Part shown: piece by piece, positions 18,006 through 26,276 of the stretch
Layout: each line of letters starts with the position of its first letter
Position numbering within the stretch: position 1 is the stretch's first letter
NCBI GenBank assembly: GCA_016708315.1
Contig: JADJGC010000025.1
Span: 1 to 64,000, forward strand
Source: a bacterium
GTDB lineage: Bacteria; Zixibacteria; MSB-5A5; CAIYYT01
Length of the DNA stretch: 64,000 nucleotides
Direction of reading: 5' to 3'
Notes under the pieces: model-generated
What the model was told of the DNA's origin: nothing
Databases searched by the model: none
What the model saw: only the letters and a program-made list of their open reading frames with translations
Translations under genes and position numbers: made by a program

Positions 18006-19388
18006 ATGATTCAATTTAAAGATGTTAGTTTCGGATACGGAGCCAGTGCTTTTGCGCTCCGTGATATCAACCTCACTATCTCAACCGGCGAACGAGTGTG
18101 CCTGCTTGGCCGCAACGGCTCGGGCAAATCAACGATACTCAAACTTGCTGCCGGAATAGTGACGCCGCATACAGGCGACGTCAAAATTGCTGGTGTGTCC
18201 ACTAAGGACAACAAGCAGTTTCGCAATCTCAGGGGGCAAATCGGTTTCATTTTTCAGAATCCCGATGACCAAATCTTGACCGCTTCAGTTCAATCGGAAC
18301 TGGCGTTTACTCTCGAAAATCTCAATGTAGATCGAGACGAGATCGCGAGAAGAATTAAAGAATTTGCCAAGCGTTTCCATTTAGATAATCTTCTGACTCG
18401 TCACCCAACCCAGCTATCAGCGGGTGAAAAGCAAAGACTGGTGTTGGCTGCGACGCTGATTTCGACTCCGTCAGTACTGATTCTCGACGAACCAACAAGC
18501 TATCTCGATAGCGACGGTCAGAAACTTGTCAATGAGGCAGTTTTCGGCTCAAGAGATTGGAGCATTATGTCAGCAACTCAGAATTTTGCCGAAGTGGAAC
18601 TGTACGACCGCGTTGTATTCGTTGAAGGCGGCGAAGTCATTTTCGACGGTACAGTGAGTGAGTTCCGCTCCACAACGACCTTTGCCGATATCTCACGAAT
18701 TGAATCTTCAAGCAGCCCGAGACAGCACTCTCACAACAAGAGCGCTCCTGCCGTTGAATTGTGCAATGTTAGTTTCAAGTATCCAAATTCTAATAAGGTG
18801 ACGCAAAATCGCAATTTGTCTGTTCATGCGCGAACAATAACAGTCATTATGGGGTCATCGGGTTGCGGCAAAACTACAATTGGTCTGCTGATCGCTGGCC
18901 TGCTCGAACCTCAAGGCGGCGAGATTCTACTTGATGGAGTCCCCTGCTCTGCACAAGAGCGTCTGATGCGAGTCGGAATGATTTTCCAGATCCCTGAATT
19001 TGCGTTTTTCGCCGAGACGGTATTTGAAGAAATCGCTTTCGGACTCCGGAATCAAGGTCTTGCAGAAGACACCATTCGAGACAAGGTCAGAGTTGCGTTG
19101 GAATTGGTCGGACTTGGTCCAGATGAGTTCCTCGACCGCAACCCGTTTACACTGTCCGCCGGGGAGCAGCGATTAGTCGCGATTGCATCGATTGTGGTTC
19201 TCGACCGACAAATTCTCATCTTTGATGAATCCACTGCCGGTCTGGATTGGTACGGCAGGGTGCGAGTGCAAGAGTTGATCATGCGACTGCTTGAAGCGGG
19301 CAAAAGCATTATTGTGATTACACATGACAAGGAATTCGCGGAGAAGATTTCGAGTACATTCGTCATCATCGCGAACGGCAGCGAATGA
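18006..19388 (+). CDS. Energy-coupling-factor-type ABC transporter, two fused ATPase domains
   Basis: 460 residues from the ATG at 18006 (a GTG at 17994 is in frame). Two complete ABC ATPase domains in tandem: first GRNGSGKST, FQNPDDQILTASV, LSAGEKQRLVLAA, VLILDEPTSYLD; second GSSGCGKTT, FQIPEFAFFAETV, LSAGEQRLVAIAS, ILIFDESTAGLD. The FQNP-D-Q/FAETV-x-E-x-F pattern is that of ECF (CbiO/EcfA-like) ATPases, which power vitamin or metal uptake with an EcfT membrane protein and a substrate-binding S component. Neither EcfT nor an S component is adjacent, so the gene is an orphan here. Confidence 0.85.
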   Translation: MIQFKDVSFGYGASAFALRDINLTISTGERVCLLGRNGSGKSTILKLAAGIVTPHTGDVKIAGVSTKDNKQFRNLRGQIGFIFQNPDDQILTASVQSELAFTLENLNVDRDEIARRIKEFAKRFHLDNLLTRHPTQLSAGEKQRLVLAATLISTPSVLILDEPTSYLDSDGQKLVNEAVFGSRDWSIMSATQNFAEVELYDRVVFVEGGEVIFDGTVSEFRSTTTFADISRIESSSSPRQHSHNKSAPAVELCNVSFKYPNSNKVTQNRNLSVHARTITVIMGSSGCGKTTIGLLIAGLLEPQGGEILLDGVPCSAQERLMRVGMIFQIPEFAFFAETVFEEIAFGLRNQGLAEDTIRDKVRVALELVGLGPDEFLDRNPFTLSAGEQRLVAIASIVVLDRQILIFDESTAGLDWYGRVRVQELIMRLLEAGKSIIVITHDKEFAEKISSTFVIIANGSE

Positions 19389-19570
19389 GGGGCTGATAAG
19401 ATTTCGACCGCAGGACTCAACTAAAGCGTATCGTGTTGGCGCACAACGCCATAAAAGGGTTGCCGTAAACTGACAAGTTTCTACATTGTTGAGGGAAATA
19501 ACCGACCTGTTGGTCTGTATACTACGTAGCCATCAGGCGGGGTGCATTAACTTTGTTAACGGAGTGGGAA

Positions 19571-20284
19571 TTGCCAATCACGAAAGTTCTTCTGATACAA
19601 GGCGGACTATGGGAACTGCTTTCTCATATGTCATTTTTTGGCTGGTTGATATTGGGCGTATTGCTGGTAATGAGTTTGATGACCTGGGGGATCATTCTCA
19701 ACAAGTGGAAAGTTTACAAAGCAGCACACGCCGACGGCGCGCGGTTTCATCATACTTTCCGGCGCAGAACCAGCGTCAAGGAAGCGCACGCCAAGTGTCT
19801 TCTATACAAGTCGTCGCCGATGACGCGTGTTTTTGAAGAAGGCTACCGCGAATGGGAGTCGTTGATTGCTGCCAAGAACGGCAGCGAGCGCAAGCCCGGA
19901 GAAGTGGTCAAGCTTGAGCCGGATGAAATGGAAGCTATCGACCGAATCCTCGAAAAGGAGTCCAACGAGCAAATCAAGATACTCGAGAAGAACGTCGCAT
20001 TCCTTGCAACGGCAGCGAATTCGGCGCCATTTATCGGTCTGCTTGGGACATGCTACGGAATCATGAACTCCTTTATGAATATCGGCCAACAAGGGTCGGC
20101 ATCATTGGTAGTAGTCGCGCCCGGTATCGCTGAAGCGTTGATCGCGACGATTGTCGGTTTGGCAGTCGCAATTCCAGCAGTTATGGCCTACAACTGGGCG
20201 AGTACGAAGTTGAAATTCTTTGCTGACGACTTGAACAACTTCTCGCTGGAATTCCTTGCTGCATTGACCAAGGAGCAGATTTAG
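19571..20284 (+). CDS. tolQ: TolQ/ExbB/MotA-type proton channel subunit
   Basis: 237 residues from the TTG at 19571, chosen for the GGAG 6 nt upstream; another in-frame TTG lies at 19553. Inner-membrane protein with a first helix (SFFGWLILGVLLVMSLMTWGIILNKW), a long cytoplasmic loop, and two helices carrying the family core (FLATAANSAPFIGLLGTCYGIMNSFM and GIAEALIATIVGLAVAIPAVMAYNW). Forms the proton channel with TolR that energises the Tol-Pal envelope system. Opens the tol-pal cluster; its stop overlaps the tolR start by one base. Confidence 0.9.
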   Translation: MPITKVLLIQGGLWELLSHMSFFGWLILGVLLVMSLMTWGIILNKWKVYKAAHADGARFHHTFRRRTSVKEAHAKCLLYKSSPMTRVFEEGYREWESLIAAKNGSERKPGEVVKLEPDEMEAIDRILEKESNEQIKILEKNVAFLATAANSAPFIGLLGTCYGIMNSFMNIGQQGSASLVVVAPGIAEALIATIVGLAVAIPAVMAYNWASTKLKFFADDLNNFSLEFLAALTKEQI

Positions 20285-20721
20285 TGGCTCACAAACGCCG
20301 GGAGCGCTCTTACACCAAGATGCACGACATCAACGTTGCAAATCTTGTGGACGTCGTGCTGGTGATCTTGATCGTCTTTATGATCAGCGCGCCTTTGATG
20401 CAGTCGGGGATTAATGTCGACTTGCCGCAGACAAAGGTTGCTGACGCTACCCTCTCTGAAGGCGTAGTTGTTACGATCGATGAACGCGGCGTATACTACA
20501 TAGATGATCGTGTTGTCGAACCGGCGCAGTTTGAAGAACGGATCAAGGAAGCGTACGCGAGCGCCGAAGAAAAGGCAGTCTTTCTGCGCGCCGACAAGTC
20601 GATCACACATGGTAATGTCATTTTGGTGATGGGTTTCATCAAAGCGGCAGGAATCGCTGAGGTTGGACTGGTCACGAAATTGCCAGAAGGCGACCTCAAA
20701 CCAAAACCAGCTAAGAAGTAA
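20284..20721 (+). CDS. tolR: TolR/ExbD-type biopolymer transport protein
   Basis: 145 residues, GTG start sharing a base with the tolQ stop. Single N-terminal helix with the family motif VANLVDVVLVILIVFMISAPLM, which holds the proton-binding Asp, then GINVDLPQT and a periplasmic domain (VVVTIDERGVYYIDD, VFLRADKSITHGNVILVMGFIKAAGIAEVGLVT). Works with TolQ to convert proton flow into force on the TolA-like protein encoded next. Confidence 0.93.
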   Translation: MAHKRRERSYTKMHDINVANLVDVVLVILIVFMISAPLMQSGINVDLPQTKVADATLSEGVVVTIDERGVYYIDDRVVEPAQFEERIKEAYASAEEKAVFLRADKSITHGNVILVMGFIKAAGIAEVGLVTKLPEGDLKPKPAKK

Positions 20722-20744
20722 GTCGGGAGTAATAGCAGGGTTTC

Positions 20745-21488
20745 ATGCTGAAGAAGGATCTGATCATATCGCTAGTCGCACATTTGGTGCTGATAGCTGC
20801 GATTGCCGTCATCAATCCGATTTCTGCGATGTTTCGTCCAAAGGTGGAGATCATCATAGTCAAGACCTATGAGGAAATGGGCGGTGGAGCCAAGCGTGCC
20901 GACCCGGAACCGGCAAATATTGCGCCGCCTAAATCCGGCAAGACACCGGATGAAGTCGACGACACGCCAAAGATAAAGCCACCGGAGAAGAAAGCTGCGC
21001 CGGTCGAAAAATCAAAAGAGAAGAAGAAAGATCCTGAGAAGAAGAAGAAGGAAGATATCCAAAAGCGGACTGAGGAAGAAGAGTCAGAATCGAAGACCGA
21101 AAGCAAGGACAACACTCCTAAGGTCAACAGTGACGGTGGTATTGAAGTAAATGAGAAGGTCGGCGGCACCGGAGCCGGAACCGGGACAGGTGCTGGCAGC
21201 GGGAATCTGCCCTACAATATCGGAATGGTATTGAAGGTCATTGAGCGCAATTGGCGCAATGTCGTAACCGATGTCAACCCGATTACATGCACAGTGTATT
21301 TTCAGATTGACCGATATGGATATGTCGTTGGCGAGCCAATTATCGAAAAATCATCAGGGATGACAGCATTTGATCAAGGCTGTGTCTTGGCAATAAAACG
21401 CGCTGGGCAATTCCCGGCATTTCCAGCGAGTTTCGACTATCAGTACATCGGACTGCATCTTGATTTTGAGTACGTACCGGGAATGTAA
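20745..21488 (+). CDS. tolA: TolA/TonB-like energy transducer
   Basis: 247 residues. One N-terminal membrane helix (LIISLVAHLVLIAAIAVI), a charged low-complexity linker rich in Pro, Lys and Glu (about 55-135: PEKKAAPVEKSKEKKKDPEKKKKED), a Gly-rich hinge (GGTGAGTGTGAGSGN), and a TonB/TolA C-terminal domain (VLKVIERNWRN, CTVYFQIDRYGYV, SSGMTAFDQGCVLAIKRAGQFPAFPASF, DFEYVPGM). Placement between tolR and tolB supports TolA function although sequence similarity between TolA proteins is always low. 23 nt after tolR, directly abutting tolB. Confidence 0.85.
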   Translation: MLKKDLIISLVAHLVLIAAIAVINPISAMFRPKVEIIIVKTYEEMGGGAKRADPEPANIAPPKSGKTPDEVDDTPKIKPPEKKAAPVEKSKEKKKDPEKKKKEDIQKRTEEEESESKTESKDNTPKVNSDGGIEVNEKVGGTGAGTGTGAGSGNLPYNIGMVLKVIERNWRNVVTDVNPITCTVYFQIDRYGYVVGEPIIEKSSGMTAFDQGCVLAIKRAGQFPAFPASFDYQYIGLHLDFEYVPGM

Positions 21489-22832
21489 TTGAAAGTGAGA
21501 ATTCAATTGAGTAATCGCACATGGACGCGCAGTTTCGCCTATTTCACTACAACCGTAATTCTATTGGCAGTCGTTGGGTTTGCGAACGCACAGACTCTCG
21601 ATCTGGCACAGAAAATCCGCACCGGTACTTGGAAACCATACAAAGTCGCAATTGGCGATTTCAAAGTCGTCGGACAACTCTCATTGGCAACCGATTCGCT
21701 CGCGAAGGCGATGCAGAGAATTGTCACAGACGATTTGGACTTCCACATCTTCTTCGACACAATCCCCAAGAGCCAATTCTATCTTGATGTTTGGGAGATA
21801 AAGGATATCACTCCGGATGTTTGGCAGAGAATGGGCGCCGATTTCTTGATCGAGGGTGACGTGGAGTTGGTTGGCGGTGACGTCAAGGTATTGTATCGCA
21901 TCCATGAACTCAGTCCGCGAATCCAAGAGTTAACGTCGGAGAAGTTATCAACAACGGTTGCGAACCATCGTCGATTAGCGCATATGGTTTCTGACGCGGC
22001 GGTTGAGCACATTGCCGCCGAAAAAGGATTTTTCACGACAAGGATAGCCTATGTATCCGCCGAAACCGGACACAAAGAACTGTATCTCTGCGACTATGAC
22101 GGCGCCAACCCGATTCAGATAACAGCCGATAAAACACTCAACCTTTCACCCGCCTGGGATCGCAAAGAAGAGAAACTGCTATTTACGACCTACCGAACCG
22201 GACGTATGGAAGTCTGGGAACGTGATATTCGCACCGGCAAGTCACAACCGATCTCGACCTATCCGGGGTCGAATAACGCAGCCGAGGTTTCGCCGGATAA
22301 TAAGGAAATCGTCATTACGCTGTCAAAGGATGGCAACTCCGAGCTTTATGTGGTGGATCGCAAGGGCAAAGTTAAGCGTCGCCTAACCCAATTGCCGTCT
22401 ATCGAGGTATCCGGCACCTGGTCGCCAACTGGACGGGAAATCGCATTTTCCTCGGACCGGGCCGGTCAACCGCAGATATTTGTCATGGATTCTGAAGGAT
22501 TTGGGGTAACGAGACTTACCTACGATGGCAAGTACAACGACTCTCCAAGATTCTCGCCTAAGGGCGATGTTATGGTGTTCGTCTCGCGCGGGGATGACGG
22601 CAGATTCCGGGTCTGCACGATAGACGTGACAGGACAGAACTTCCAGAAGCTCGACCAAACTGGCTCTAATGAAAACCCTCATTGGTCACCGGACGGCTGG
22701 CATTTGGTCTACTGCAAATATCAAGGCAAAAAAAGTGACCTTTACATTATGGACAGGTTCAGCCAAAAGATTAAGAAGATCACAAGTGATGGTCAGTCAT
22801 CGAATCCGGCCTGGCAGCCGTATATTCCATAG
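21489..22832 (+). CDS. tolB: Tol-Pal system beta-propeller protein TolB
   Basis: 447 residues, TTG start immediately after the tolA stop with GGGAA upstream. A signal peptide (to about ANAQ) predicts a periplasmic protein. N-terminal domain about 30-200 followed by a six-bladed propeller of WD40-like/TolB repeats: TRIAYVSAETGHKELYLCDYDG, LSPAWDRKEEKLLFTTYRTG, EVSPDNKEIVITLSKDGNSELYVVD, GTWSPTGREIAFSSDRAGQPQIFVMD, SPRFSPKGDVMVFVSR, NPHWSPDGWHLVYCKYQGKKSDLYIMD. It links TolA with Pal in the periplasm. Confidence 0.95.
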   Translation: MKVRIQLSNRTWTRSFAYFTTTVILLAVVGFANAQTLDLAQKIRTGTWKPYKVAIGDFKVVGQLSLATDSLAKAMQRIVTDDLDFHIFFDTIPKSQFYLDVWEIKDITPDVWQRMGADFLIEGDVELVGGDVKVLYRIHELSPRIQELTSEKLSTTVANHRRLAHMVSDAAVEHIAAEKGFFTTRIAYVSAETGHKELYLCDYDGANPIQITADKTLNLSPAWDRKEEKLLFTTYRTGRMEVWERDIRTGKSQPISTYPGSNNAAEVSPDNKEIVITLSKDGNSELYVVDRKGKVKRRLTQLPSIEVSGTWSPTGREIAFSSDRAGQPQIFVMDSEGFGVTRLTYDGKYNDSPRFSPKGDVMVFVSRGDDGRFRVCTIDVTGQNFQKLDQTGSNENPHWSPDGWHLVYCKYQGKKSDLYIMDRFSQKIKKITSDGQSSNPAWQPYIP

Positions 22833-22861
22833 GCAAACGCGATTTCAGATTCCTGTTTAAG

Positions 22862-22891
22862 TTGACACAGGGATAAAAGTGTGTATATAAT
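22862..22891 (+). promoter_or_regulatory. Consensus sigma70 promoter of pal
   Basis: TTGACA (22862-22867), 18-nt spacer, TATAAT (22886-22891): both boxes match consensus exactly. It lies in the 158-nt tolB-pal gap and gives a leader of about 90 nt, so pal can be transcribed separately and strongly. Confidence 0.8.
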
Positions 22892-22990
22892 CAAACGGAG
22901 ATTTTCTGCTTGAACGATTGCGGGAACGCGCATTCGTGGGTTAGTGTAAATATTGTGGACTTTTTATAATCTAAACATGGAGGAGACGTG

Positions 22991-23500
22991 ATGAAAAAAT
23001 ATCTCGTTGTCTTGACTTTGCTTACGTTTGCGATTCTGGTTTCCGGCTGCGGCAAGAAGCCTGCAGTGGAATCAGAGATGGGTAACGACGGTACCGGATC
23101 CACAGGAAGCACGGACACCGGGAATCCGGGAAACACCGATCGCGGTGAAGAGGTGAATCCCGAAACCCCACTTGACTTCGTAACGATATATTTCGATTTC
23201 GACGAGTACAATCTTCGTGATGACGCCAGATCGGGATTGAAGAACAACTACGAAGTTATGAAAGAGAGAAACGACGCTCGCATCCAGATCGAAGGCCACT
23301 GCGATGAACGCGGCACGGTTGAATACAATCTTGCACTGGGCGAAAAGCGCGCACGTTCCGCGATGGACTATCTGGTCAGCCTCGGAATTTCGAGAGATCG
23401 CATTTCGATCATCAGCTACGGCAAGGAACGTCCGGCGGCGTTTGGTTCAAACGAAGACGCTTGGGCGAAGAATCGAAGAGCCGAGTTTGTAACAAAGTAA
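22991..23500 (+). CDS. pal: Peptidoglycan-associated lipoprotein Pal
   Basis: 169 residues. Lipoprotein signal with lipobox LVSGC, then a Gly/Thr-rich linker (about 35-55) and an OmpA-like peptidoglycan-binding domain: IYFDFDEYNLRDDAR, IQIEGHCDERGTVEYNLALGEKRARSAMDYLVSLGISRDRISIISYGKERP, WAKNRRAEFV. This is the classical Pal architecture that ties the outer membrane to the cell wall. GGAGGAG precedes the ATG (a GTG one codon earlier is also possible). Confidence 0.96.
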   Translation: MKKYLVVLTLLTFAILVSGCGKKPAVESEMGNDGTGSTGSTDTGNPGNTDRGEEVNPETPLDFVTIYFDFDEYNLRDDARSGLKNNYEVMKERNDARIQIEGHCDERGTVEYNLALGEKRARSAMDYLVSLGISRDRISIISYGKERPAAFGSNEDAWAKNRRAEFVTK

Positions 23501-23510
23501 CCAGCAATCA

Positions 23511-23535
23511 AGGGCGGTTTCGACCGCCCTTTTTG
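23511..23535 (+). terminator. Intrinsic terminator after pal
   Basis: AGGGCGGT-TTCG-ACCGCCCT (8-bp perfect stem with a stable TTCG loop) is followed by TTTTG. It sits between pal and cpoB and should reduce, but need not abolish, read-through into cpoB. Confidence 0.92.
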
Positions 23536-23554
23536 CTTTGCAACAGGAAGGTCA

Positions 23555-24310
23555 ATGAAAGCAGTACGGATACTGGGCATTTTGGGGCTGGCGTTGTTAT
23601 TGGTCAGTTGCGCTTCACGCAGCGAGATCGAGACGATGCAAAGTCAATTGGATTACCTGTACAAATCCTCCTCCCAAACACAGGAAAACATCAGCCGGCT
23701 TGATTCGTTATATAAGCTCACTATTGAAGCTAATGTCCGTTATCAGGCTGATCTCAAGTCGCAGTTGGCAGAGATGATTGATCGGATGGGTGTAATAGAC
23801 GGTCGTCTGACCGATATCGAACGGCAGTTAAGAGATATTCAAGATCGACGCCAAACCGGTTCAACATCAACCAGACCGCTCGCTCCCGAAACCACTGGTA
23901 CCGCTTCACCGCAAACGGGACTTCCGACCATCGATCAGAACAAGATGTTCGACAATGCTTTCACTGATCTCAAGTCAGGCAACTACGACTTGGCGATTCT
24001 TCAATTTGAAGAATTTATCCGGCAGTTCCCGGACACACCTCGCACGGATGACGCTCAATACTGGTTGGCAGAATGTCATTACGGCAAGCGCGACTATGCG
24101 CGGGCCATCATCGAGTTTGAGAAAGTCGAGAAGAGCTACAAGCAAAGCGACAAGCTCGGACCATCGCTGTTCAAATTAGCGCGCTCTTTTGAAGAGACCG
24201 GCAACAAAGTCAAGGCCTGCGCGGTGTTTAAGCGAATCACCGTCGATTTTGCGGATTCGTTCGAAGCCCGTCAAGCCGGAGACAAATTGAAGGATTTGCA
24301 GTGTCCCTGA
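23555..24310 (+). CDS. cpoB: Tol-Pal cell division coordinator CpoB (YbgF)-like lipoprotein
   Basis: 251 residues. Signal peptide with lipobox LLVSCAS, an N-terminal coiled coil (about 25-100, IETMQSQLDYLYKSSSQ...ISRLDSLYKL...MIDRMGVIDGRLTDIERQLRDIQ), a Pro/Thr-rich linker and C-terminal TPR repeats (NAFTDLKSGNYDLAILQFEEFIRQFPDTPRTDDAQYWLAECHYGKRDYARAIIEFEKV, then FKLARSFEETGNKVKACAVFKRI). In E. coli CpoB is a soluble periplasmic protein; here the lipobox suggests anchoring. AGGAAGG precedes the ATG. Confidence 0.9.
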   Translation: MKAVRILGILGLALLLVSCASRSEIETMQSQLDYLYKSSSQTQENISRLDSLYKLTIEANVRYQADLKSQLAEMIDRMGVIDGRLTDIERQLRDIQDRRQTGSTSTRPLAPETTGTASPQTGLPTIDQNKMFDNAFTDLKSGNYDLAILQFEEFIRQFPDTPRTDDAQYWLAECHYGKRDYARAIIEFEKVEKSYKQSDKLGPSLFKLARSFEETGNKVKACAVFKRITVDFADSFEARQAGDKLKDLQCP

Positions 24311-24801
24311 TCGTGGTGAAGACGGTCGCGTCGACGCGTCTGTTTCCATGTCGAGCGTTTTATGACACGATCGGTGACACGTTGTCTGTGGGGATCAAGC
24401 AAAAGGGCAAGTTCAAGAGCAGTATCGACGGCGAGTTTTGTTCGTTTGATCTGACCCGTGACGGCAAGCTGCTGAACATTGATATCTGGAAAGCGCGCAA
24501 AGCGTGGAAGATAGAAAAGGCGATTCACCCGCCCGAGGAGTTTACCACAGCAAATGTGATCTTTGACTCAACTGCTGATGCAGAATTAGAAACTATCGAC
24601 CTACTAACAAATTCAGAGCGGACTATTCTCAATGTCAAGTTTTCGCGTGAGCGGGTCGCCAAATTCGTTTCGCCGGCAACGTCCTTGATATTTGAACTGA
24701 ATGACAAAGATGAGATGATCGGATTCTGGTTGACTGAGATCGTCGATGACTTGAACTTCCAGAAGGAAGGCGATTGGCGTCGGGCAGTCAAAGCGATATA
24801 G
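24301..24801 (+). CDS. Uncharacterised protein translationally coupled to cpoB
   Basis: 166 residues from a GTG at 24301 that overlaps the end of cpoB by 10 nt, so it is the last gene of the tol-pal cluster. No signal peptide or membrane segment. The sequence is a mixed alpha/beta pattern with two similar halves: YDTIGDTLSVGIK...GKFKSSIDGEFCSFDLTRDGKLLNIDIWKAR and DAELETIDLLTNSERTILNVKFSRERVAKFVSPATSLIFELNDKDEMIGFWLTEI. The DTLSV...SFDLTRDGKLLNIDIW pattern loosely resembles DUF2283-type small beta proteins. I do not recognise a function. Confidence 0.65.
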   Translation: MSLIVVKTVASTRLFPCRAFYDTIGDTLSVGIKQKGKFKSSIDGEFCSFDLTRDGKLLNIDIWKARKAWKIEKAIHPPEEFTTANVIFDSTADAELETIDLLTNSERTILNVKFSRERVAKFVSPATSLIFELNDKDEMIGFWLTEIVDDLNFQKEGDWRRAVKAI

Positions 24802-24831
24802 TCTCATCATATCACTTCGTCTAAATGAAAA

Positions 24832-24866
24832 CAGCCCCTATCCGCAAGGACAGGGGCTGTTGTTTT
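24832..24866. terminator. Bidirectional intrinsic terminator
   Basis: A 12-bp stem with one mismatch (24832-24843 and 24848-24859, loop GCAA) is followed by TTGTTTT on the plus strand and, in reverse, by TTTTC on the minus strand. It separates the convergent tol-pal cluster and M16 peptidase genes and can serve both. Confidence 0.9.
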
Positions 24867-24878
24867 GTCGACTCAGAA

Positions 24879-26264
24879 TTACAGTTCGAACAAATCGATC
24901 TCGGTGACAGTACCGAAGATTTTCAGCTTGTCGCGTAACTCGTCGGCTTTGCCGACAACGACAATCAGAAGGTTTTCCGGATCAATGTACTTCTGCGCTG
25001 CGGACCGAACCGCCGGGGCAGTGACTCCTGCGATGTTGTCAATGTACTTGGCGAGATAGTCCTTCTGCAAGCCGTACAGCTCAACAATTGAAAGTTGATT
25101 GGCTACTTGTTCCGGCGTCTCGAACTGGCGCGGGAAGTAACCGGAATAGAAGGAGATCGTCTCGCTTAACTCTTGTGCGGTAACGTCGGCTTCGCGGATT
25201 TTTTTGAGGTGCTCAATCGTTGCACCAATCGCTTGCACGGTCGAGTCGGTTCTGGTCGCTACCGACACAGTGAACTCACCCGGATAACGGTCAAAAGAAA
25301 ACTGCGAGCTGATACCATAGGTGAGCCCGCGCTTGTCGCGAATATCGTCCATAAGGCGAGAGCGGAATCCGCCGCCGCCGAGGATGTAGTTGAGCACACG
25401 CACGGCATAGATATCAGGATTGTAACGGTCGATGCCCAGATGTCCGATCTTTACGTTGGACTGGGTAGCATCAGCTTTGTTAATCAGCACAACCCTCGTA
25501 CCGTTGACTTTTGGTGCAGGTGGGACATCAATCTTGGCAAGGTTGCCTTTCAACCACCCCCCAAACTGGGCTTCAATCTTGGGAATGACATCAGCGGCAA
25601 CGACGTCGCCGGCCACAAACAAAATCGAATTTTCCGGGACGTAGGTTGCTTTCCAGAATCCAACGATGTCATCGCGCGTAATGCCGGAGACTGACTCGAT
25701 TGTGCCGCTGCCGGGCTGGCCATATGGGTGCTCGCCGAACAGATATTGAGCGTACTGAATGTTGGCAATGGTCTCGCCATCATCTTTCTGCGACATAAGA
25801 CCCGCCATGGTCTGCTTGCGCAGACGCTCGATTTCGGCCTCTGCAAACGTCGGATTGAGCACGATATCGGCAAGCAGGGTCAAACCAACATCAAAATGCT
25901 TGGTGAGCACTTCGGATGTAACGTTGGTCGCATCGAGTCCAGCTCCAGCGCCGAGATTGCCGCCGACAAAGTCGATCTCTTCAGAAATCTTGGTCGCATC
26001 GCGGGTCGCGGTGCCTTTGCGAAGTAGCCCGGCAGTCAGGTCTGCAAGTCCAGCCTTGCCCTTGCCGTCTGCGGCAGTACCAGACTTGATGAGCAAGCGC
26101 ATTGAAGCTACCGGTTGTTCGCGATTTTCCACGACGATGATCTTGAGCCCGTTGTCGAGCGTCTTCTCAGTCATCGTCGGCAAAGTAATGGCGGCGAGAA
26201 TCGGCTGAACACTCGTCAGCAGAAGCGCAGCCGCAAATAGTAGAAGTATATAATTCCGTTTCAC
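24879..26264 (-). CDS. M16 family peptidase-like protein, non-catalytic partner
   Basis: 461 residues with a signal peptide (to about LAA). Two M16 domains. Where the active family carries HxxEH, this protein has GKAGLADLTAGLLRKGTATRD, with no His or Glu pair, so zinc binding is lost. The C-terminal half keeps the substrate-side R/Y element: GGGGFRSRLMDDIRDKRGLTYGISSQF. In two-subunit M16B peptidases one chain supplies zinc and the other the R/Y pair; with the gene just upstream this forms such a pair, probably periplasmic. Separated from its partner by 12 nt. Confidence 0.88.
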   Translation of the reverse strand: MKRNYILLLFAAALLLTSVQPILAAITLPTMTEKTLDNGLKIIVVENREQPVASMRLLIKSGTAADGKGKAGLADLTAGLLRKGTATRDATKISEEIDFVGGNLGAGAGLDATNVTSEVLTKHFDVGLTLLADIVLNPTFAEAEIERLRKQTMAGLMSQKDDGETIANIQYAQYLFGEHPYGQPGSGTIESVSGITRDDIVGFWKATYVPENSILFVAGDVVAADVIPKIEAQFGGWLKGNLAKIDVPPAPKVNGTRVVLINKADATQSNVKIGHLGIDRYNPDIYAVRVLNYILGGGGFRSRLMDDIRDKRGLTYGISSQFSFDRYPGEFTVSVATRTDSTVQAIGATIEHLKKIREADVTAQELSETISFYSGYFPRQFETPEQVANQLSIVELYGLQKDYLAKYIDNIAGVTAPAVRSAAQKYIDPENLLIVVVGKADELRDKLKIFGTVTEIDLFEL

Positions 26265-26276
26265 TTCAATTTCTCC

